DNA of 64,000 nucleotides from Rhodococcus oxybenzonivorans (lineage in GTDB: Bacteria > Actinomycetota > Actinomycetes > Mycobacteriales > Mycobacteriaceae): positions 1 to 64,000 of the forward strand of contig NZ_CP021355.1 of NCBI RefSeq assembly GCF_003130705.1, read 5' to 3'. This document shows positions 45,815-54,564 of this stretch, one piece after another (positions within the stretch are counted from its first letter, which is position 1; the number at the start of each line of letters is the position of its first letter). The notes below the pieces were generated by a model. That model was not told where the DNA came from. It saw only the letters and a list, made by a program, of their open reading frames with translations, and searched no databases. The translations under genes were made by a program, and so were the position numbers.

Positions 45815-46332
45815 CCCCTACCCCCATCACCACCGCCCTCGACGCCGAGCAGCAACGGATCGCCGGCAAGGCACTGCAGGGCACCGTCGTCGACCTGATC
45901 GACCTGAGCCTGATCGCCAAACAGGCCCACTGGAATGTCATCGGACCCCACTTCCTGGCGGTCCACCCCTCCCTCGACGAGCTAGCCACCGTCACACGCA
46001 ATTTCACCGATGAGGCCGCCGAGCGCGCCACCGCGATCGGTGTCAGCCCGGACGGCCGCGGGGCCACCGTGGCCGCGGACGCGGGTACCACGGGATCCGC
46101 CGCAGGGTGGACACCCGACACCGAGGTGGTCGAGACGATCGTCGCGAACCTGGCCGCCGTCATCGAGCGGTTCCGGGCTCGCATCGAGTCCACCGAGAAG
46201 GCGGACCCGGTCACCCAGGACCTGCTGATCGGCATCACCGCCCGACTCGAGCAACTGCACTGGATGTGGCAGGCCCAGAGCGCACAACCATCTGCCCAGC
46301 GCCGTCGACTCGGACAGTTGCTCAGCGGATAG
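45811..46332 (+). CDS. dps: Dps-family DNA-binding ferritin-like protein
   Basis: 173 residues from ATG 45811 with AGGAG upstream. The ferroxidase segment is KQAHWNVIGPHFLAVHPSLDEL with the downstream FTDEAAERATAIG, as in Dps: His in helix A/B and Asp/Glu from the partner subunit. It oxidises Fe(II) with peroxide, stores iron and coats DNA in starvation. It lies in the stress island with catalase and WhiB. Confidence 0.92.
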   Translation: MTPTPITTALDAEQQRIAGKALQGTVVDLIDLSLIAKQAHWNVIGPHFLAVHPSLDELATVTRNFTDEAAERATAIGVSPDGRGATVAADAGTTGSAAGWTPDTEVVETIVANLAAVIERFRARIESTEKADPVTQDLLIGITARLEQLHWMWQAQSAQPSAQRRRLGQLLSG

Positions 46333-46580
46333 CTCCACCAGACGGTGAGCAAAAGAGGAGGCGGCCGCGCCGAACGATCGGCACCGGCGGTCTCGGCCAT
46401 CAATGCCATAACGATCGCGTTTGCATGCCGCACTCCAATCGCCCCAGCACGGGAAGCCCGAGTGCGACGACAGTCCATGCCGCCCAATGATCGGTTGCGG
46501 GTCATTCCAAGCGGCTGCGCCACAGTGTGTGTGAGAACTCGAACTGGCACGCTTTGTGCCTCGCCGAGAATCGAAGAAAG

Positions 46581-46633
46581 TGGGCTCCTGGCTGGGTCGG
46601 TGATCACCAGATCACCGACCCAACAGGAGCCCA
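46581..46633. repeat. Long inverted repeat
   Basis: TGGGCTCCTG (46581-46590) pairs with CAGGAGCCCA (46624-46633) and GGGTCGGTGATC (46594-46605) with GATCACCGACCC (46610-46621), loop ACCA: 22 base pairs interrupted by a 3/2-base bulge. It could be a strong terminator after dps or an IS end. Confidence 0.7.
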
Positions 46634-46671
46634 CAATCTCATCATCGCCGATTTCGTTGTGCCCGGGGGGA

Positions 46672-46905
46672 CATGGTTGCGCGGTGTACTCGTCGTCGGT
46701 CACCGACGCAGAGTGGGCGCCCCTCGAATCGCGATTGCCTGCACCGGTGGCACGGCAGGTCGCGGGAGGCGACCCGAGAAGAATGCCGCCGTGGATAGTG
46801 GATGTCACCCTGTACATCGTGCGCGGTGGTACCGCGTGGCGGGAAACCGCTGGTGGAGTTCCGGTCAACCGGGACGGTGTACGCGGTCTTCGCCCGCAAA
46901 ATACC
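46672..46905 (+). pseudogene. IS5-family transposase remnant
   Basis: SSSVTDAEWAPLESRLPAP and RMPPWIVDVTLYIVRGGTAWRET match the N-terminus of IS5-type transposases (usually LTDAEWALLEPLLP and ALRYVLRTGCAWRALP); a frame change then gives STGTVYAVFAR, the usual PPWRTVYAVF. Only the first ~75 residues survive. Confidence 0.65.
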
Positions 46906-47184
46906 TGTGCACGAAACTCACCCAGAAACTCATCGCAATGGTCTGCAGATCTGGATTTCGACGAACACCGTCTGCACTCCACAGGACACCGGAATCCACA
47001 CGATCAAGTGCAGCCTGCGGTACCCGTTCGGCTCTGTCGACGATGCGTGAAAACTCGATCTCGAGCCGTCATCTGACTGACCTTCGGGCCGCCAGGACGA
47101 TGCCGGGGTCATGCCCACGGTGCTTCCGTGCCTCGCCGAAGCGTCCGACGGTACGAATCGGCCCGGTCCAGGTCGGCGTGGCTG

Positions 47185-47625
47185 TCACCCGGTGGTGGGG
47201 CGACCCCTCGACGCCCCACCGGTGTACGCACGGTCGAACGACCCGGTGAACGCGGCCCGGCGTACCCCCGACGCAGCGCCAACAGGCCGCTCATGGAAAG
47301 ACCCGAGCGGTCGACGCTCACCGCGGCGGGCACGGTGGGTGTGCTTTCGTCGGTCCGACTCGGTCATGCCACCCCACACGCCATAGGATTCACCCACCGT
47401 CAGCGCGTGATCGCGACACCGCACCAGCACGGGGCACACCTGACAAATCTGCCGGGCCCGCGCTCCACGCCGATCGCGAGCGCCGCGCCGTTCGCCGTCG
47501 GGGGAGAAGAACACCGACAGATCGGCGCCGCGACACGCGGCACGCACCCGCCACTCACCAGAATCAACGGTGACCGCCACCAAGGGCGGATCCTTCGGGA
47601 TCGACAACGGCGGATTCCTATCCAT
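47185..47625 (-). CDS. WhiB-family iron-sulfur regulator
   Basis: 146 residues from ATG 47625. The four cluster ligands are Cys31, Cys61, Cys64 and Cys70 (RAACRGADLSVFFSP; CQVCPVLVRC), followed by the GVWGGMTESDRR turn and a basic C-terminus (HRARRGERR). WhiB proteins carry an O2/NO-sensitive 4Fe-4S cluster and act with sigma factors. The C-terminal ~45 residues are longer than usual. It follows, with 8 bases of overlap, the ANTAR gene. Confidence 0.88.
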   Translation of the reverse strand: MDRNPPLSIPKDPPLVAVTVDSGEWRVRAACRGADLSVFFSPDGERRGARDRRGARARQICQVCPVLVRCRDHALTVGESYGVWGGMTESDRRKHTHRARRGERRPLGSFHERPVGAASGVRRAAFTGSFDRAYTGGASRGRPTTG

Positions 47626-47905
47626 TGACACCACCGCCGCCGTCGCGGCGCGGCAGATGCGCTGTTGCACGGGGATGTTGCTCACGGCCACCGCGATCCG
47701 CAGACGGCCGCGACAGGACTCGTACAGCTGCGGTGGTGACGCTGACGTGGCTACGGCGCGCCACATCGAGGAGAGCATCGAAGCCGGCGTCATGGCTGCA
47801 GGCGCGCTGCTCGGCCAGAACTGCAGCCGCGGCGGACAGCAACTGTGCGTCCGCGGCCTGCGGCGAAGGCCCTCGTCCGGGTACTGCGGAGGTGTCGGTC
47901 GGCAT
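47618..47905 (-). CDS. Minimal ANTAR-domain protein
   Basis: 95 residues from ATG 47905 with AAAGGA upstream. The core LLSAAAAVLAEQRACSHDAGFDALLDVARRSHVSVTTAAVRVLS has the ANTAR pattern (helix, Ala/Gly turn, A-x3-S-x-SV-x3-A-x2-V). ANTAR domains bind paired RNA hairpins to prevent termination. No sensor domain is attached, so it is either a bare RNA binder or an exchangeable module. Coupling to WhiB suggests co-expression. Confidence 0.7.
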   Translation of the reverse strand: MPTDTSAVPGRGPSPQAADAQLLSAAAAVLAEQRACSHDAGFDALLDVARRSHVSVTTAAVRVLSRPSADRGGREQHPRATAHLPRRDGGGGVNG

Positions 47906-48059
47906 GAGAGTCCTTTCGCTACATCGGGCGGTACTGCGATACAGGTGACGTCGGCGCGGTGGGGCGATGTCTCGCGTCTCACTGTTGACGGCCCGGTATC
48001 GTCCGTGGCTCCAGCTTCCATGAAGGGACATCCAGAGACCACCGGCCTTTACCTAGTCC

Positions 48060-48287
48060 TTACCTAGGTAAAGCACGGGTGTCGTGGGTGAGACCGTTGA
48101 TGGGGTGCTCGGTCTTGTGTCGCGGACCACGCACGGCGGCGTGGCCGATCTGCGACCCGACACCGATACGCGGCGTGTACGCGCGGTTCAATTCGGCGAA
48201 TGGTGCGGATGACTCTGGCTGTGCAGGGGTAAATCCGATGAGGCCTCCGGCCTCTGTGATAGCTGACACCACTAGCGAACGATCCAT
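48060..48287 (-). CDS. Small hypothetical protein
   Basis: 75 residues from ATG 48287 after GAAAGG. The first half (LVVSAITEAGGLIGFTPAQP, APFAELNRAYTPRIGVG) is natural-looking and mildly hydrophobic. No family recognised. It lies upstream of the ANTAR/WhiB pair on the same strand, ending about 155 bases before it; a TACCTAGGTAA palindrome sits at the stop (near 48060-48070). Confidence 0.45.
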   Translation of the reverse strand: MDRSLVVSAITEAGGLIGFTPAQPESSAPFAELNRAYTPRIGVGSQIGHAAVRGPRHKTEHPINGLTHDTRALPR

Positions 48288-48565
48288 CGCACGCCTTTCG
48301 CCGAGCGGTGCCTGATTTGACAGTGTTCGTCGCAGTGGTCGACTCCTGCGCGCGGCACCCACTCCGAACGGTGCGATGCACCCCCTGCCGGGTCGATCGG
48401 GACGCTCTCGACCCGAGGAAGGAACCGGATTCAGCCTCCGGCCGACAGATCTCAGCCGCGATAGCATGCACCACAGCCATCGACGACGAATGGGCAGCTG
48501 AGTCATCCTGCGTCTCTCATACTCTCAAGGTGAGCGTGCGGTGATGCACCAGGATCGAGGTTGAT

Positions 48566-49042
48566 GTGGTCGAGGTTGCGGTGCGCATAGACATCGGGTG
48601 TGCGGCGGATCTGGTGCCCGTCGTCGCGGCGAACATCCAGCGGGGCGTAGACCAGGTGTACCGCGCACACCAGGGTGCATCAGCGTCGACGGTGCGGGCA
48701 GCTCTCAAACGCAAGTTCGGCAGGGCGATCGGGACAACCGCAATCGAGGACCTCGCCGGATGCATCTCGGACGGGAACACTCCGGTGATCACACCCTCGT
48801 CCCCGTGGCGATCGGGCCGGCAGACGAAAGGAGGACCCGAGCGATCCGAACGTCCTGGTCTCCATCACCGCCACTCACAGCCGCAGCCTGCACCGGCGGT
48901 CACACGGGACGCCCCCATGCGGCTGCATCCGGAAGACCAATCCAAGAGCGGACTGGCGCCGAGGGTAGTGATCAAACGGTCGTCGGCGACTGGCCACCGC
49001 CGAAAACTTCGGGCGCCGGCACCCTCGATATCGTCGCCATAG
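48566..49042 (+). CDS. Hypothetical protein, N-terminal part convincing
   Basis: 158 codons from GTG 48566. Residues 1-75 (IGCAADLVPVVAANIQRGVDQVYRAHQGASASTVRAALKRKFGRAIGTTAIEDLAGCISDG) look like a real helical domain with a possible HTH; the remaining part is Pro/Arg/His-rich and may be an overrun. No family assigned. Confidence 0.45.
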   Translation: MVEVAVRIDIGCAADLVPVVAANIQRGVDQVYRAHQGASASTVRAALKRKFGRAIGTTAIEDLAGCISDGNTPVITPSSPWRSGRQTKGGPERSERPGLHHRHSQPQPAPAVTRDAPMRLHPEDQSKSGLAPRVVIKRSSATGHRRKLRAPAPSISSP

Positions 49043-49346
49043 ACGACGTCGCCAGGGATCGGCCTGATCGTGCACCTCGACGTCGTGCAGGGCCCTTTCG
49101 ACACCACGGCGCCACTCTCCGCGCAAGCCGTGTTCGCCATCCTGGTGGGATCCGCAGTGCCGTGGGTTGACGAAGTCGGCCAGGCATCTGCCCGGGCCCA
49201 CACGCACCCGGCGGCACGGACATGCGAATGAAAGTGGGCCGGCACGGGATGCGCGGCAGCGCCCGTATCAGACCCACCCCCCATCGCGGGATCGCTCATC
49301 CTCTTCCCTTCGCGGCCCCCGGGGGCCCGGCGCCGAGAAGGATTGG
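49043..49346. other. Intergenic
   Basis: About 300 bases between convergent genes; nothing recognised. Confidence 0.4.
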
Positions 49347-49475
49347 TCAGCCGTTGACGTGGAACACCGCACGCCGGCCGCGATCGGCGCCGCGGCGCAA
49401 CGCGGCCTGGACGGCGGCGGTGCCACCGATTCCGCCGGCGAGGACAAGTAGCAGCAGGGCGACATTGAGGTTCAC
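49347..49475 (-). CDS. Small membrane peptide (copy B)
   Basis: 42 residues from GTG 49475 with GGAGG about 9 bases upstream. One hydrophobic Gly-rich segment (NVALLLLVLAGGIGGTAAVQAAL) then basic residues and HVNG. It is the intact paralogue of the peptide at 43216. The GGIGG core within a short helix suggests a helix-packing or oligomerising membrane peptide. Confidence 0.65.
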   Translation of the reverse strand: MNLNVALLLLVLAGGIGGTAAVQAALRRGADRGRRAVFHVNG

Positions 49476-50110
49476 GGGACAGGTCCTCCTCGGGGCGGGC
49501 CAAATGCGGCGGCCGGTGCGGATCGTAATGTGGTGGGGCTCAGTTCACTCGCAGCCCGCGGGGTCGGTACTGATCGACCCGGCACCGGCGAGGATCGACG
49601 GAATCCTGTGGTCGGGTCTCACACTCATGATGAACGCCACGAGAAGGCCGCGAAGTCATTGCCGACCGTTACACCCTCACCAGCGAACAACGTGCCCGCC
49701 GCCGCGCGAACGGCGACGGGCAGGCGAAACTGTAGCTCGCCCTGCGCACCTTGGCCGATCCTTCCAGCGCCCACGCTACGATATTCGGAGCACCCTGTCA
49801 TCCAGTAGGACCGCAATGAATTCTGCTATCCTTCCGAAGTTTTCGGTGATGCACCCTGGCCGCCCGGCGCCGACATACGGTCCAGGCCGTACCGATCGCT
49901 AACCAATGAAATAGTCGACCGATGGGTCGGTCCTTCGCGACGGAGTGTGCGTACGCGGATACGACACATACCTCGCGGCGCGACCGGACTGGGTAACCTC
50001 GTCGGTGCCGGCGTGGTCTGCGCCGACGACGGCGCGGACCGCACAGGTTCCGCGCTCAACCCCGTGCTCACGTACTCATCGTCGAGTGACCGGTCGAGTC
50101 ATTCTCTCTT
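49476..50110. other. Intergenic
   Basis: About 635 bases separating copy-B membrane peptide from the 125-residue gene, whereas only 98 bases separate them in copy A. The block ACCCCGTGCTCACGTAC near 50061 repeats one near 43412, so the extra ~550 bases are an insertion in B or a loss from A. Short frames are present but none is convincing. Confidence 0.45.
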
Positions 50111-50488
50111 TCACTTCACTGCCGCCGTTGTCGCGGATGTCTCTGCGAGCGGTGCCGCCAGACGCCGGCGCACCTTCGCCTCGTGAGCGTCGACCTTGTA
50201 CCTCAGCGGTTTGCCGGTCTTGGCCACCCGACGTCCCGCGACAGTCAGCATCGGTCGTGGAATCCCGATCCCCATCACCGGCACGCCTGTCACATAGTTC
50301 TCCTTGAACAGGAACATCGAGGCGTCGACGACTTCGTCGCGGGTGAGCGGCGAGGCCACCCACCCGACCTCTGATCCGATGGCATCCGCGTCCAGAATCG
50401 GGCTGCGATAACCCTCCGTTGTCTTCGCAAGAAGCCAACGCAGAACAGCGTCACGAACCGCCCACTGACGATCGGTAGCTGCACTCAC
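50111..50488 (-). CDS. Conserved 125-residue protein (module copy B)
   Basis: 125 residues from GTG 50488, same start context as copy A. The first ~37 residues are identical to 43455, then the sequences differ (DEVVDASMFLFKENYVTG against DEVYDAANYLFTEGYVTG) while IGIPRPMLTVAGRRVAKTGKPLR stays similar. The pattern of an invariant N-part and diverged centre suggests recent partial gene conversion or different partners for the two copies. Confidence 0.8.
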   Translation of the reverse strand: MSAATDRQWAVRDAVLRWLLAKTTEGYRSPILDADAIGSEVGWVASPLTRDEVVDASMFLFKENYVTGVPVMGIGIPRPMLTVAGRRVAKTGKPLRYKVDAHEAKVRRRLAAPLAETSATTAAVK

Positions 50489-50805
50489 ATTTCAGTCCTC
50501 CAAATAGATGCCACTAATGCTGCCCTGCACCATAGCCATCGGGAAGAAATAAGCAAGTCCGTGAAATTTCCTGCGCGCCTTGCACCTCGGAAACTCCCGG
50601 CGGACGTCGCACGCGACCGGATCGGACGCCACAGGGGGTGAGAGTACCTCGGATCGGGGAACAGCCCGCCGACGCACCAACCGACGCCGTCGTCACGGCC
50701 CGCGCATCATCGAACCGCCTCTAATCGGCCGCTGAACTGGACTTATTTCTTTTGTTGGGTATGGTCGAGGTCAGTTCGCGGTTGCCGATTCGGAAAGGAC
50801 CGACA
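50489..50805. promoter_or_regulatory. Divergent control region, module copy B
   Basis: 317 bases. The 74-base leader of the small basic gene (50732-50805) is nearly identical to copy A, with GGGTAT at 50757-50762. The sequence beside the 125-residue gene (CACCATAGCC and flanks, 50528-50538) is also shared. The middle is divergent. Confidence 0.55.
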
Positions 50806-50928
50806 ATGGCTGACAAGTCCGCCGTCAAGAGTTCGAAACAGTCCGCACGAGCCCTCAAGGAGCGCCGGGCGGAGAAGCGAGAGAAGGCGATCGCGTCCAT
50901 TCTACTCACCCGAAAGCGGAAGAGCTGA
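50806..50928 (+). CDS. 40-residue Lys/Arg-rich protein (module copy B)
   Basis: ATG 50806 after GGAAAGGA. First 25 residues are identical to copy A (ADKSAVKSSKQSARALKERR onward), then REKAIASILLTRKRKS. Divergence is concentrated in the last 15 residues with the RKRKS end retained. Confidence 0.75.
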   Translation: MADKSAVKSSKQSARALKERRAEKREKAIASILLTRKRKS

Positions 50929-51388
50929 TGCGACACTGGCGTCAACACCGCACCCCGCCACCCTCCTCGCTGCCTGAGGATCGATGATATTCCCCCGGGA
51001 ACTCGGCCAACAGCCCTGACCCGCGCCCACATCAGATGTAGCAGCTTCGGAAGAGAACGGCTCGGAGCGTGGAAATATCAGCGACTGCACTCTCTTCCAA
51101 TTTTCTACAACGGTGAAAGCGGCTCACAAAACCCTGCCGAGTTCAATGGAAGCACACCGCAGTCTTATTGGTCCGCCCCGCGTGTGACCACCCGATCGGG
51201 GGGCCAACTTCCGGCCTCTGACACGCCCGTCCCGGCCCCTCCACGGCCGGGACGACGTGTTTCCCAAAGAGTTCAGGGTGAGCGAGACAGGGGCACTCCC
51301 ACAACATCCGGTGAGATGACCGTCTCCCCTGCCGACCTATGGGGTCGGTGCAGGAGTACCGGATGTGTCGAGAATTGATGGAACAGAA
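50929..51388. other. Intergenic, end of duplicated module
   Basis: About 460 bases. TCGCTGCCTGAGG near 50970 and GGGGGGCCAACTTCCGGC near 51195 repeat sequences near 44350 and 44573. No gene supported. Confidence 0.45.
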
Positions 51389-53053
51389 ATGAATCGTCCT
51401 GGACTCGTTACCCGTCGGCCGAACCAGGCTTCGCTGTCGTCGAGGAGACGCCGGGCACTGTTGCGGGTCATCCTGCTGCCCTTGGACATCGTCGAAAGCG
51501 CCGACCCGGTCCCGGTACCCGCGGTCGACGAGGTCGAACCGTTCCTGCCGGCCCGCATCAGCGCCCCCTCCGCCACCGGGGACGATGGACCGCACGCACA
51601 GTTGCTGGCGTTCCGGCACATCGTCGATCGCAGCAGTCCGCCGGTTACCTTCGGCCTCGCACTCGATGGACAGCGCGCACCTAACGGCCCGCAACGCCGC
51701 TACGTCGGCCCCCCGGCGACGTGCCTGTCACTGTGGGAGGTTCCCGGCAACGGGCTGGTGCTGGCCTGCGAGGAACTCACCCCCGACCGCACCGGCAGCC
51801 TGATCGACCGGCACAATGACCCGCTCCGCGGCGGCGGTAGCCCCGAATTCTGGGCCGCTATCGAAGCATTTCTTCGTCCCTTCGGGCTGACGACCGAGGC
51901 GAGCCCGATCGACGTCTTCCCGCGGCTGGACACCCGACTGCCCAGATCTGAGGTCTACCGGCCGCTACGCAGCCTGACAATCCACGGCCCTAATTGGACC
52001 GGGCGGGACACCCTCGAGGGCCTGATCATCGAGGTCCACACCGACGGGGTCGATACGGTACAGCGACTGGTCGACGAACCGGGCACTACACCCAGCGCAG
52101 GGGCCGCGTCCCGCTCCTACCGTGGACTCTTGGGCTGGCACCGGGTCCCGCTGATCGACAGGGCGTCACGTCTCGGATCGGGGATCGCGATTCGCGAGGA
52201 CGCCCGAGCCCTTGCCGTCGACCTCGGTTCCCCCGCCACCGGTCCCGGCCATCTCGATCGGGGCACCCGTGAGATGGTCTACTGCCTCATCGGCTGGGTC
52301 GCCCTCCGCGCACAGCACTCGGCGGACCACCGACGAGTACTGTCGCTCCTGCGCAACCGCCGCCAACTGAGCGAACGCGGCGCCCTCGCGGGCCTCGGCG
52401 ACATCGCGGCGGCCCGCAGACGGATGATCGAGACACGGCTTCTGCAAACACACCCCGCGGGTGCTCACCGGCCTCCGCGGATCGAATCGACACACCTTCG
52501 ATCAACGCTGGCGAACCGCACCGCCGACGAGATCGCCGTCCTGCATACCGAACTCGGTAAGCTCTGTGACAGTGCTGAAAGCTGTCTGCTGCCCCACACG
52601 CTCGCCTCCGCCCGAGACCGGCGGTCCACGCTCGTATCGGTCGCGGCCGCCGGTGCGCTGTTCGCCACCTCGCTCCACGCGGCCGTCGCGGCATCACCGG
52701 AGTACCTCCAGCGCTGGGGGTTCACCGTGGCGGTTACCGCCGCGATCGGCGCTGTCGCCCTACTCGACGTTGGGGCACGTCGTCGCCCCGGCGGGACACT
52801 GACGAAACCGACACCGGTCGCGCCGCCGCGGGCCTCGCCCGCCGTGACACCTGTCAGGGACCTCGAACGTCGACGGCGGGAGTCGATCTTCCCCTTCGAG
52901 ACGCAGGTGTGGCGCACCGCTCCGAGTCGCCGCGGCAAGACGCCCACGTTGCGAGAGTGCCTCGAGGCCAACGACCTTTCCGGCTGCGCACCTTCCAACC
53001 CACCGTTGGTGGCGGCAAGTTCGTCGTCCCGTCCAGCACCAAAATGGACCTGA
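51389..53053 (+). CDS. Large hypothetical protein with C-terminal membrane hairpin
   Basis: 554 residues from ATG 51389. Residues 1-400 are soluble, Arg/Asp-rich, without recognisable motifs; two hydrophobic segments at about 410-430 (LVSVAAAGALFATSLHAAVAA) and 437-455 (GFTVAVTAAIGAVALLDVG) form a hairpin near the C-terminus, followed by a polar tail. The layout is like CorA-type proteins but the GMN motif is absent. Beyond 52960 another register (RTFQPTVGGGKFVVPSS, then FRTGTHACSVEVELEL, stop about 53106) looks more natural, so the last ~30 codons may be frameshifted. Confidence 0.65.
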   Translation: MNRPGLVTRRPNQASLSSRRRRALLRVILLPLDIVESADPVPVPAVDEVEPFLPARISAPSATGDDGPHAQLLAFRHIVDRSSPPVTFGLALDGQRAPNGPQRRYVGPPATCLSLWEVPGNGLVLACEELTPDRTGSLIDRHNDPLRGGGSPEFWAAIEAFLRPFGLTTEASPIDVFPRLDTRLPRSEVYRPLRSLTIHGPNWTGRDTLEGLIIEVHTDGVDTVQRLVDEPGTTPSAGAASRSYRGLLGWHRVPLIDRASRLGSGIAIREDARALAVDLGSPATGPGHLDRGTREMVYCLIGWVALRAQHSADHRRVLSLLRNRRQLSERGALAGLGDIAAARRRMIETRLLQTHPAGAHRPPRIESTHLRSTLANRTADEIAVLHTELGKLCDSAESCLLPHTLASARDRRSTLVSVAAAGALFATSLHAAVAASPEYLQRWGFTVAVTAAIGAVALLDVGARRRPGGTLTKPTPVAPPRASPAVTPVRDLERRRRESIFPFETQVWRTAPSRRGKTPTLRECLEANDLSGCAPSNPPLVAASSSSRPAPKWT

Positions 53054-53246
53054 CCTTCAGAACAGGCACCCACGCTTGCAGCGTCGAAGTCGAACTTGAA
53101 CTGTAGGGAACCGCGAACATGAGCGAACTGATGACGCAACTATCGGTCCTCGACCGCGTTGCCGGAGTCCATTGGCGAAGACCCACCCGAATAGGGGCGC
53201 TCCGCCATCGACTCGGGCCGGGTAGCGGTGAGGGAAAGGAAATACG

Positions 53247-53477
53247 ATGACCGGAGACACGGCAAAGGTGAATCGGATGGTGACCTTCGCGCTTCGCTGG
53301 TTCCCGCATGGCGGCGGCCCGGCGGAGGAGATTATCGCTGTTTTCGGTATGGATACCGGCGAGTTCTTCCGCTGTCTGCACGCGCAGCTGCACCCGAACC
53401 CCCCGACTCCGCTTCGGCCGACGATCGTGGAGAAGATGAAGGCAGTGGCACGGCGGCGTCTGTGGCTCGCGGGTTGA
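53247..53477 (+). CDS. DUF3263-like small protein
   Basis: 76 residues from ATG 53247 after GGAAA. The segment TFALRWFPHGGGPAEEIIAVFGMDTGEFFRCL resembles short actinobacterial proteins in which GGGPAEEIF-EFGM-x6-F forms a helix-turn-helix-like unit. Function unknown, possibly regulatory. Confidence 0.65.
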   Translation: MTGDTAKVNRMVTFALRWFPHGGGPAEEIIAVFGMDTGEFFRCLHAQLHPNPPTPLRPTIVEKMKAVARRRLWLAG

Positions 53478-53649
53478 GATCCACGGCTCGCGGAACGCTT
53501 GGACGCGCTCCGGTTGCATACCGGCAGCTGGCGCTAGTGGGAACGCTGTGCGTGGGGCAGGCACGGCTCCGGGAGTTTTCCACAGGACTGCCGCAGATCA
53601 TCTGTGGGAATGCAGGCGCGCCGCTTGCCGGTCGACAATAGAGCGTGCC

Positions 53650-53890
53650 GTGTCCTCGAACCCGTCGGTGATGATCTGCGGGGCCTGCTGGCGAAGAAGG
53701 CCGTACAGCGGGACCGCCGCAAACCGTGGGCGACGACGTCACTGCCTCCGGGAGCGCGTGTGGTCACCGAATACGGCTGAACGGGCCGGACGGCTCCCCC
53801 AGCTGGAACGACTCGGCTTCGGACTCGTCGGCTACGGCTACACCACCTGCACCGAAAACTCCGGCCCGCTGGCCGGGCAACGCGAGTGTG
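53650..53890 (+). pseudogene. Aconitase gene fragment
   Basis: About 240 bases align with acnA at 61535-61760: SSNPSVMI, then [24 protein letters not shown] where acnA has [24 protein letters not shown]. One of the two iron-sulfur Cys of this motif is Tyr, frames are broken and both ends are missing. DNA identity is high, so this is a fairly recent partial duplicate. Confidence 0.8.
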
Positions 53891-53963
53891 AGCAGTTTCC
53901 CACCGGATGAGCGGCGGGGCGATCATGGCGACGAGGAAAGCCGTGTCACTCACTCCGTCGTGG

Positions 53964-54509
53964 TCATTGGTCTGTTGCCGCTGCTGACAGCGGTGTGATG
54001 AGGAACGCGAGCCGGAATTTTCCGATTTTGATCTCGTCACCGTCGGCGAGCAGTGCGGTGTCGACCGGTGTCCCGTTGCGGTAGGTGCCGTTGAGGCTGC
54101 CGACATCGGTCACCCGAAATGTGTCGTTGTCGCGCCGGATCTGGGCGTGGCGACGGCCGACGGTCGTGTCGTCGAGGTAGATGTCGCTGTCGATGTGGCG
54201 ACCGATCGTGGTGACCGTCTGATCGAGCAGGAACCAGTCACCGCGGTTGGGCCCCCGGGTGACCACGAGCAGTGCCGAACCGGACGGCAGTGCCTCGACC
54301 TCGGCACGGTCCCAAGGCGGGTCGCTGGGGGCCGGATGCCGTCGACGGCGGGCGGTGGGGAGGTTCACCCCGGCACACGTCTTCGCCGACAGTGGGCCAT
54401 TGAGTGACAATTCGGTCACCAGTGCGGCTTTCGCTCGATACTCGCGGAGCAGACGGTGAGCGTCGTCTCGGTCGATTTTGGTGTCGGTGATGTCGAATGG
54501 TGCGGTCAC
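53964..54509 (-). CDS. FHA-domain protein
   Basis: 181 residues from GTG 54509 with AGAGGA upstream. The C-terminal ~95 residues form an FHA domain: TTIGRHIDSDIYLDDTTVGRRHAQI and TDVGSLNGTYRNG. The Ser normally preceding RRHA (VSRRHA), which contacts phosphothreonine, is Gly, so binding may be weak. The ~80-residue N-part is polar without an obvious phospho-motif. It is divergent from the HTH regulator at 54737 with repeated ACTATTAG motifs between. Confidence 0.85.
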   Translation of the reverse strand: MTAPFDITDTKIDRDDAHRLLREYRAKAALVTELSLNGPLSAKTCAGVNLPTARRRRHPAPSDPPWDRAEVEALPSGSALLVVTRGPNRGDWFLLDQTVTTIGRHIDSDIYLDDTTVGRRHAQIRRDNDTFRVTDVGSLNGTYRNGTPVDTALLADGDEIKIGKFRLAFLITPLSAAATDQ

Positions 54510-54564
54510 GACGAGGTCCTCTCTCTGCGCGAGGAGAGCAAGCTAGCACTACCTCATACAACAA

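Larger units (their letters stand above)
46333..47184. other. Intergenic with IS debris
   Basis: About 850 bases between dps and the WhiB gene: a long hairpin at 46581-46633 and a decayed IS5-type transposase at about 46672-46905. Nothing else is supported. Confidence 0.5.

Noticed and set aside
43440..51215. CRISPR or satellite-type repeats
   Set aside because: The repeats are a two-copy gene-containing duplication, not short regularly spaced repeats.
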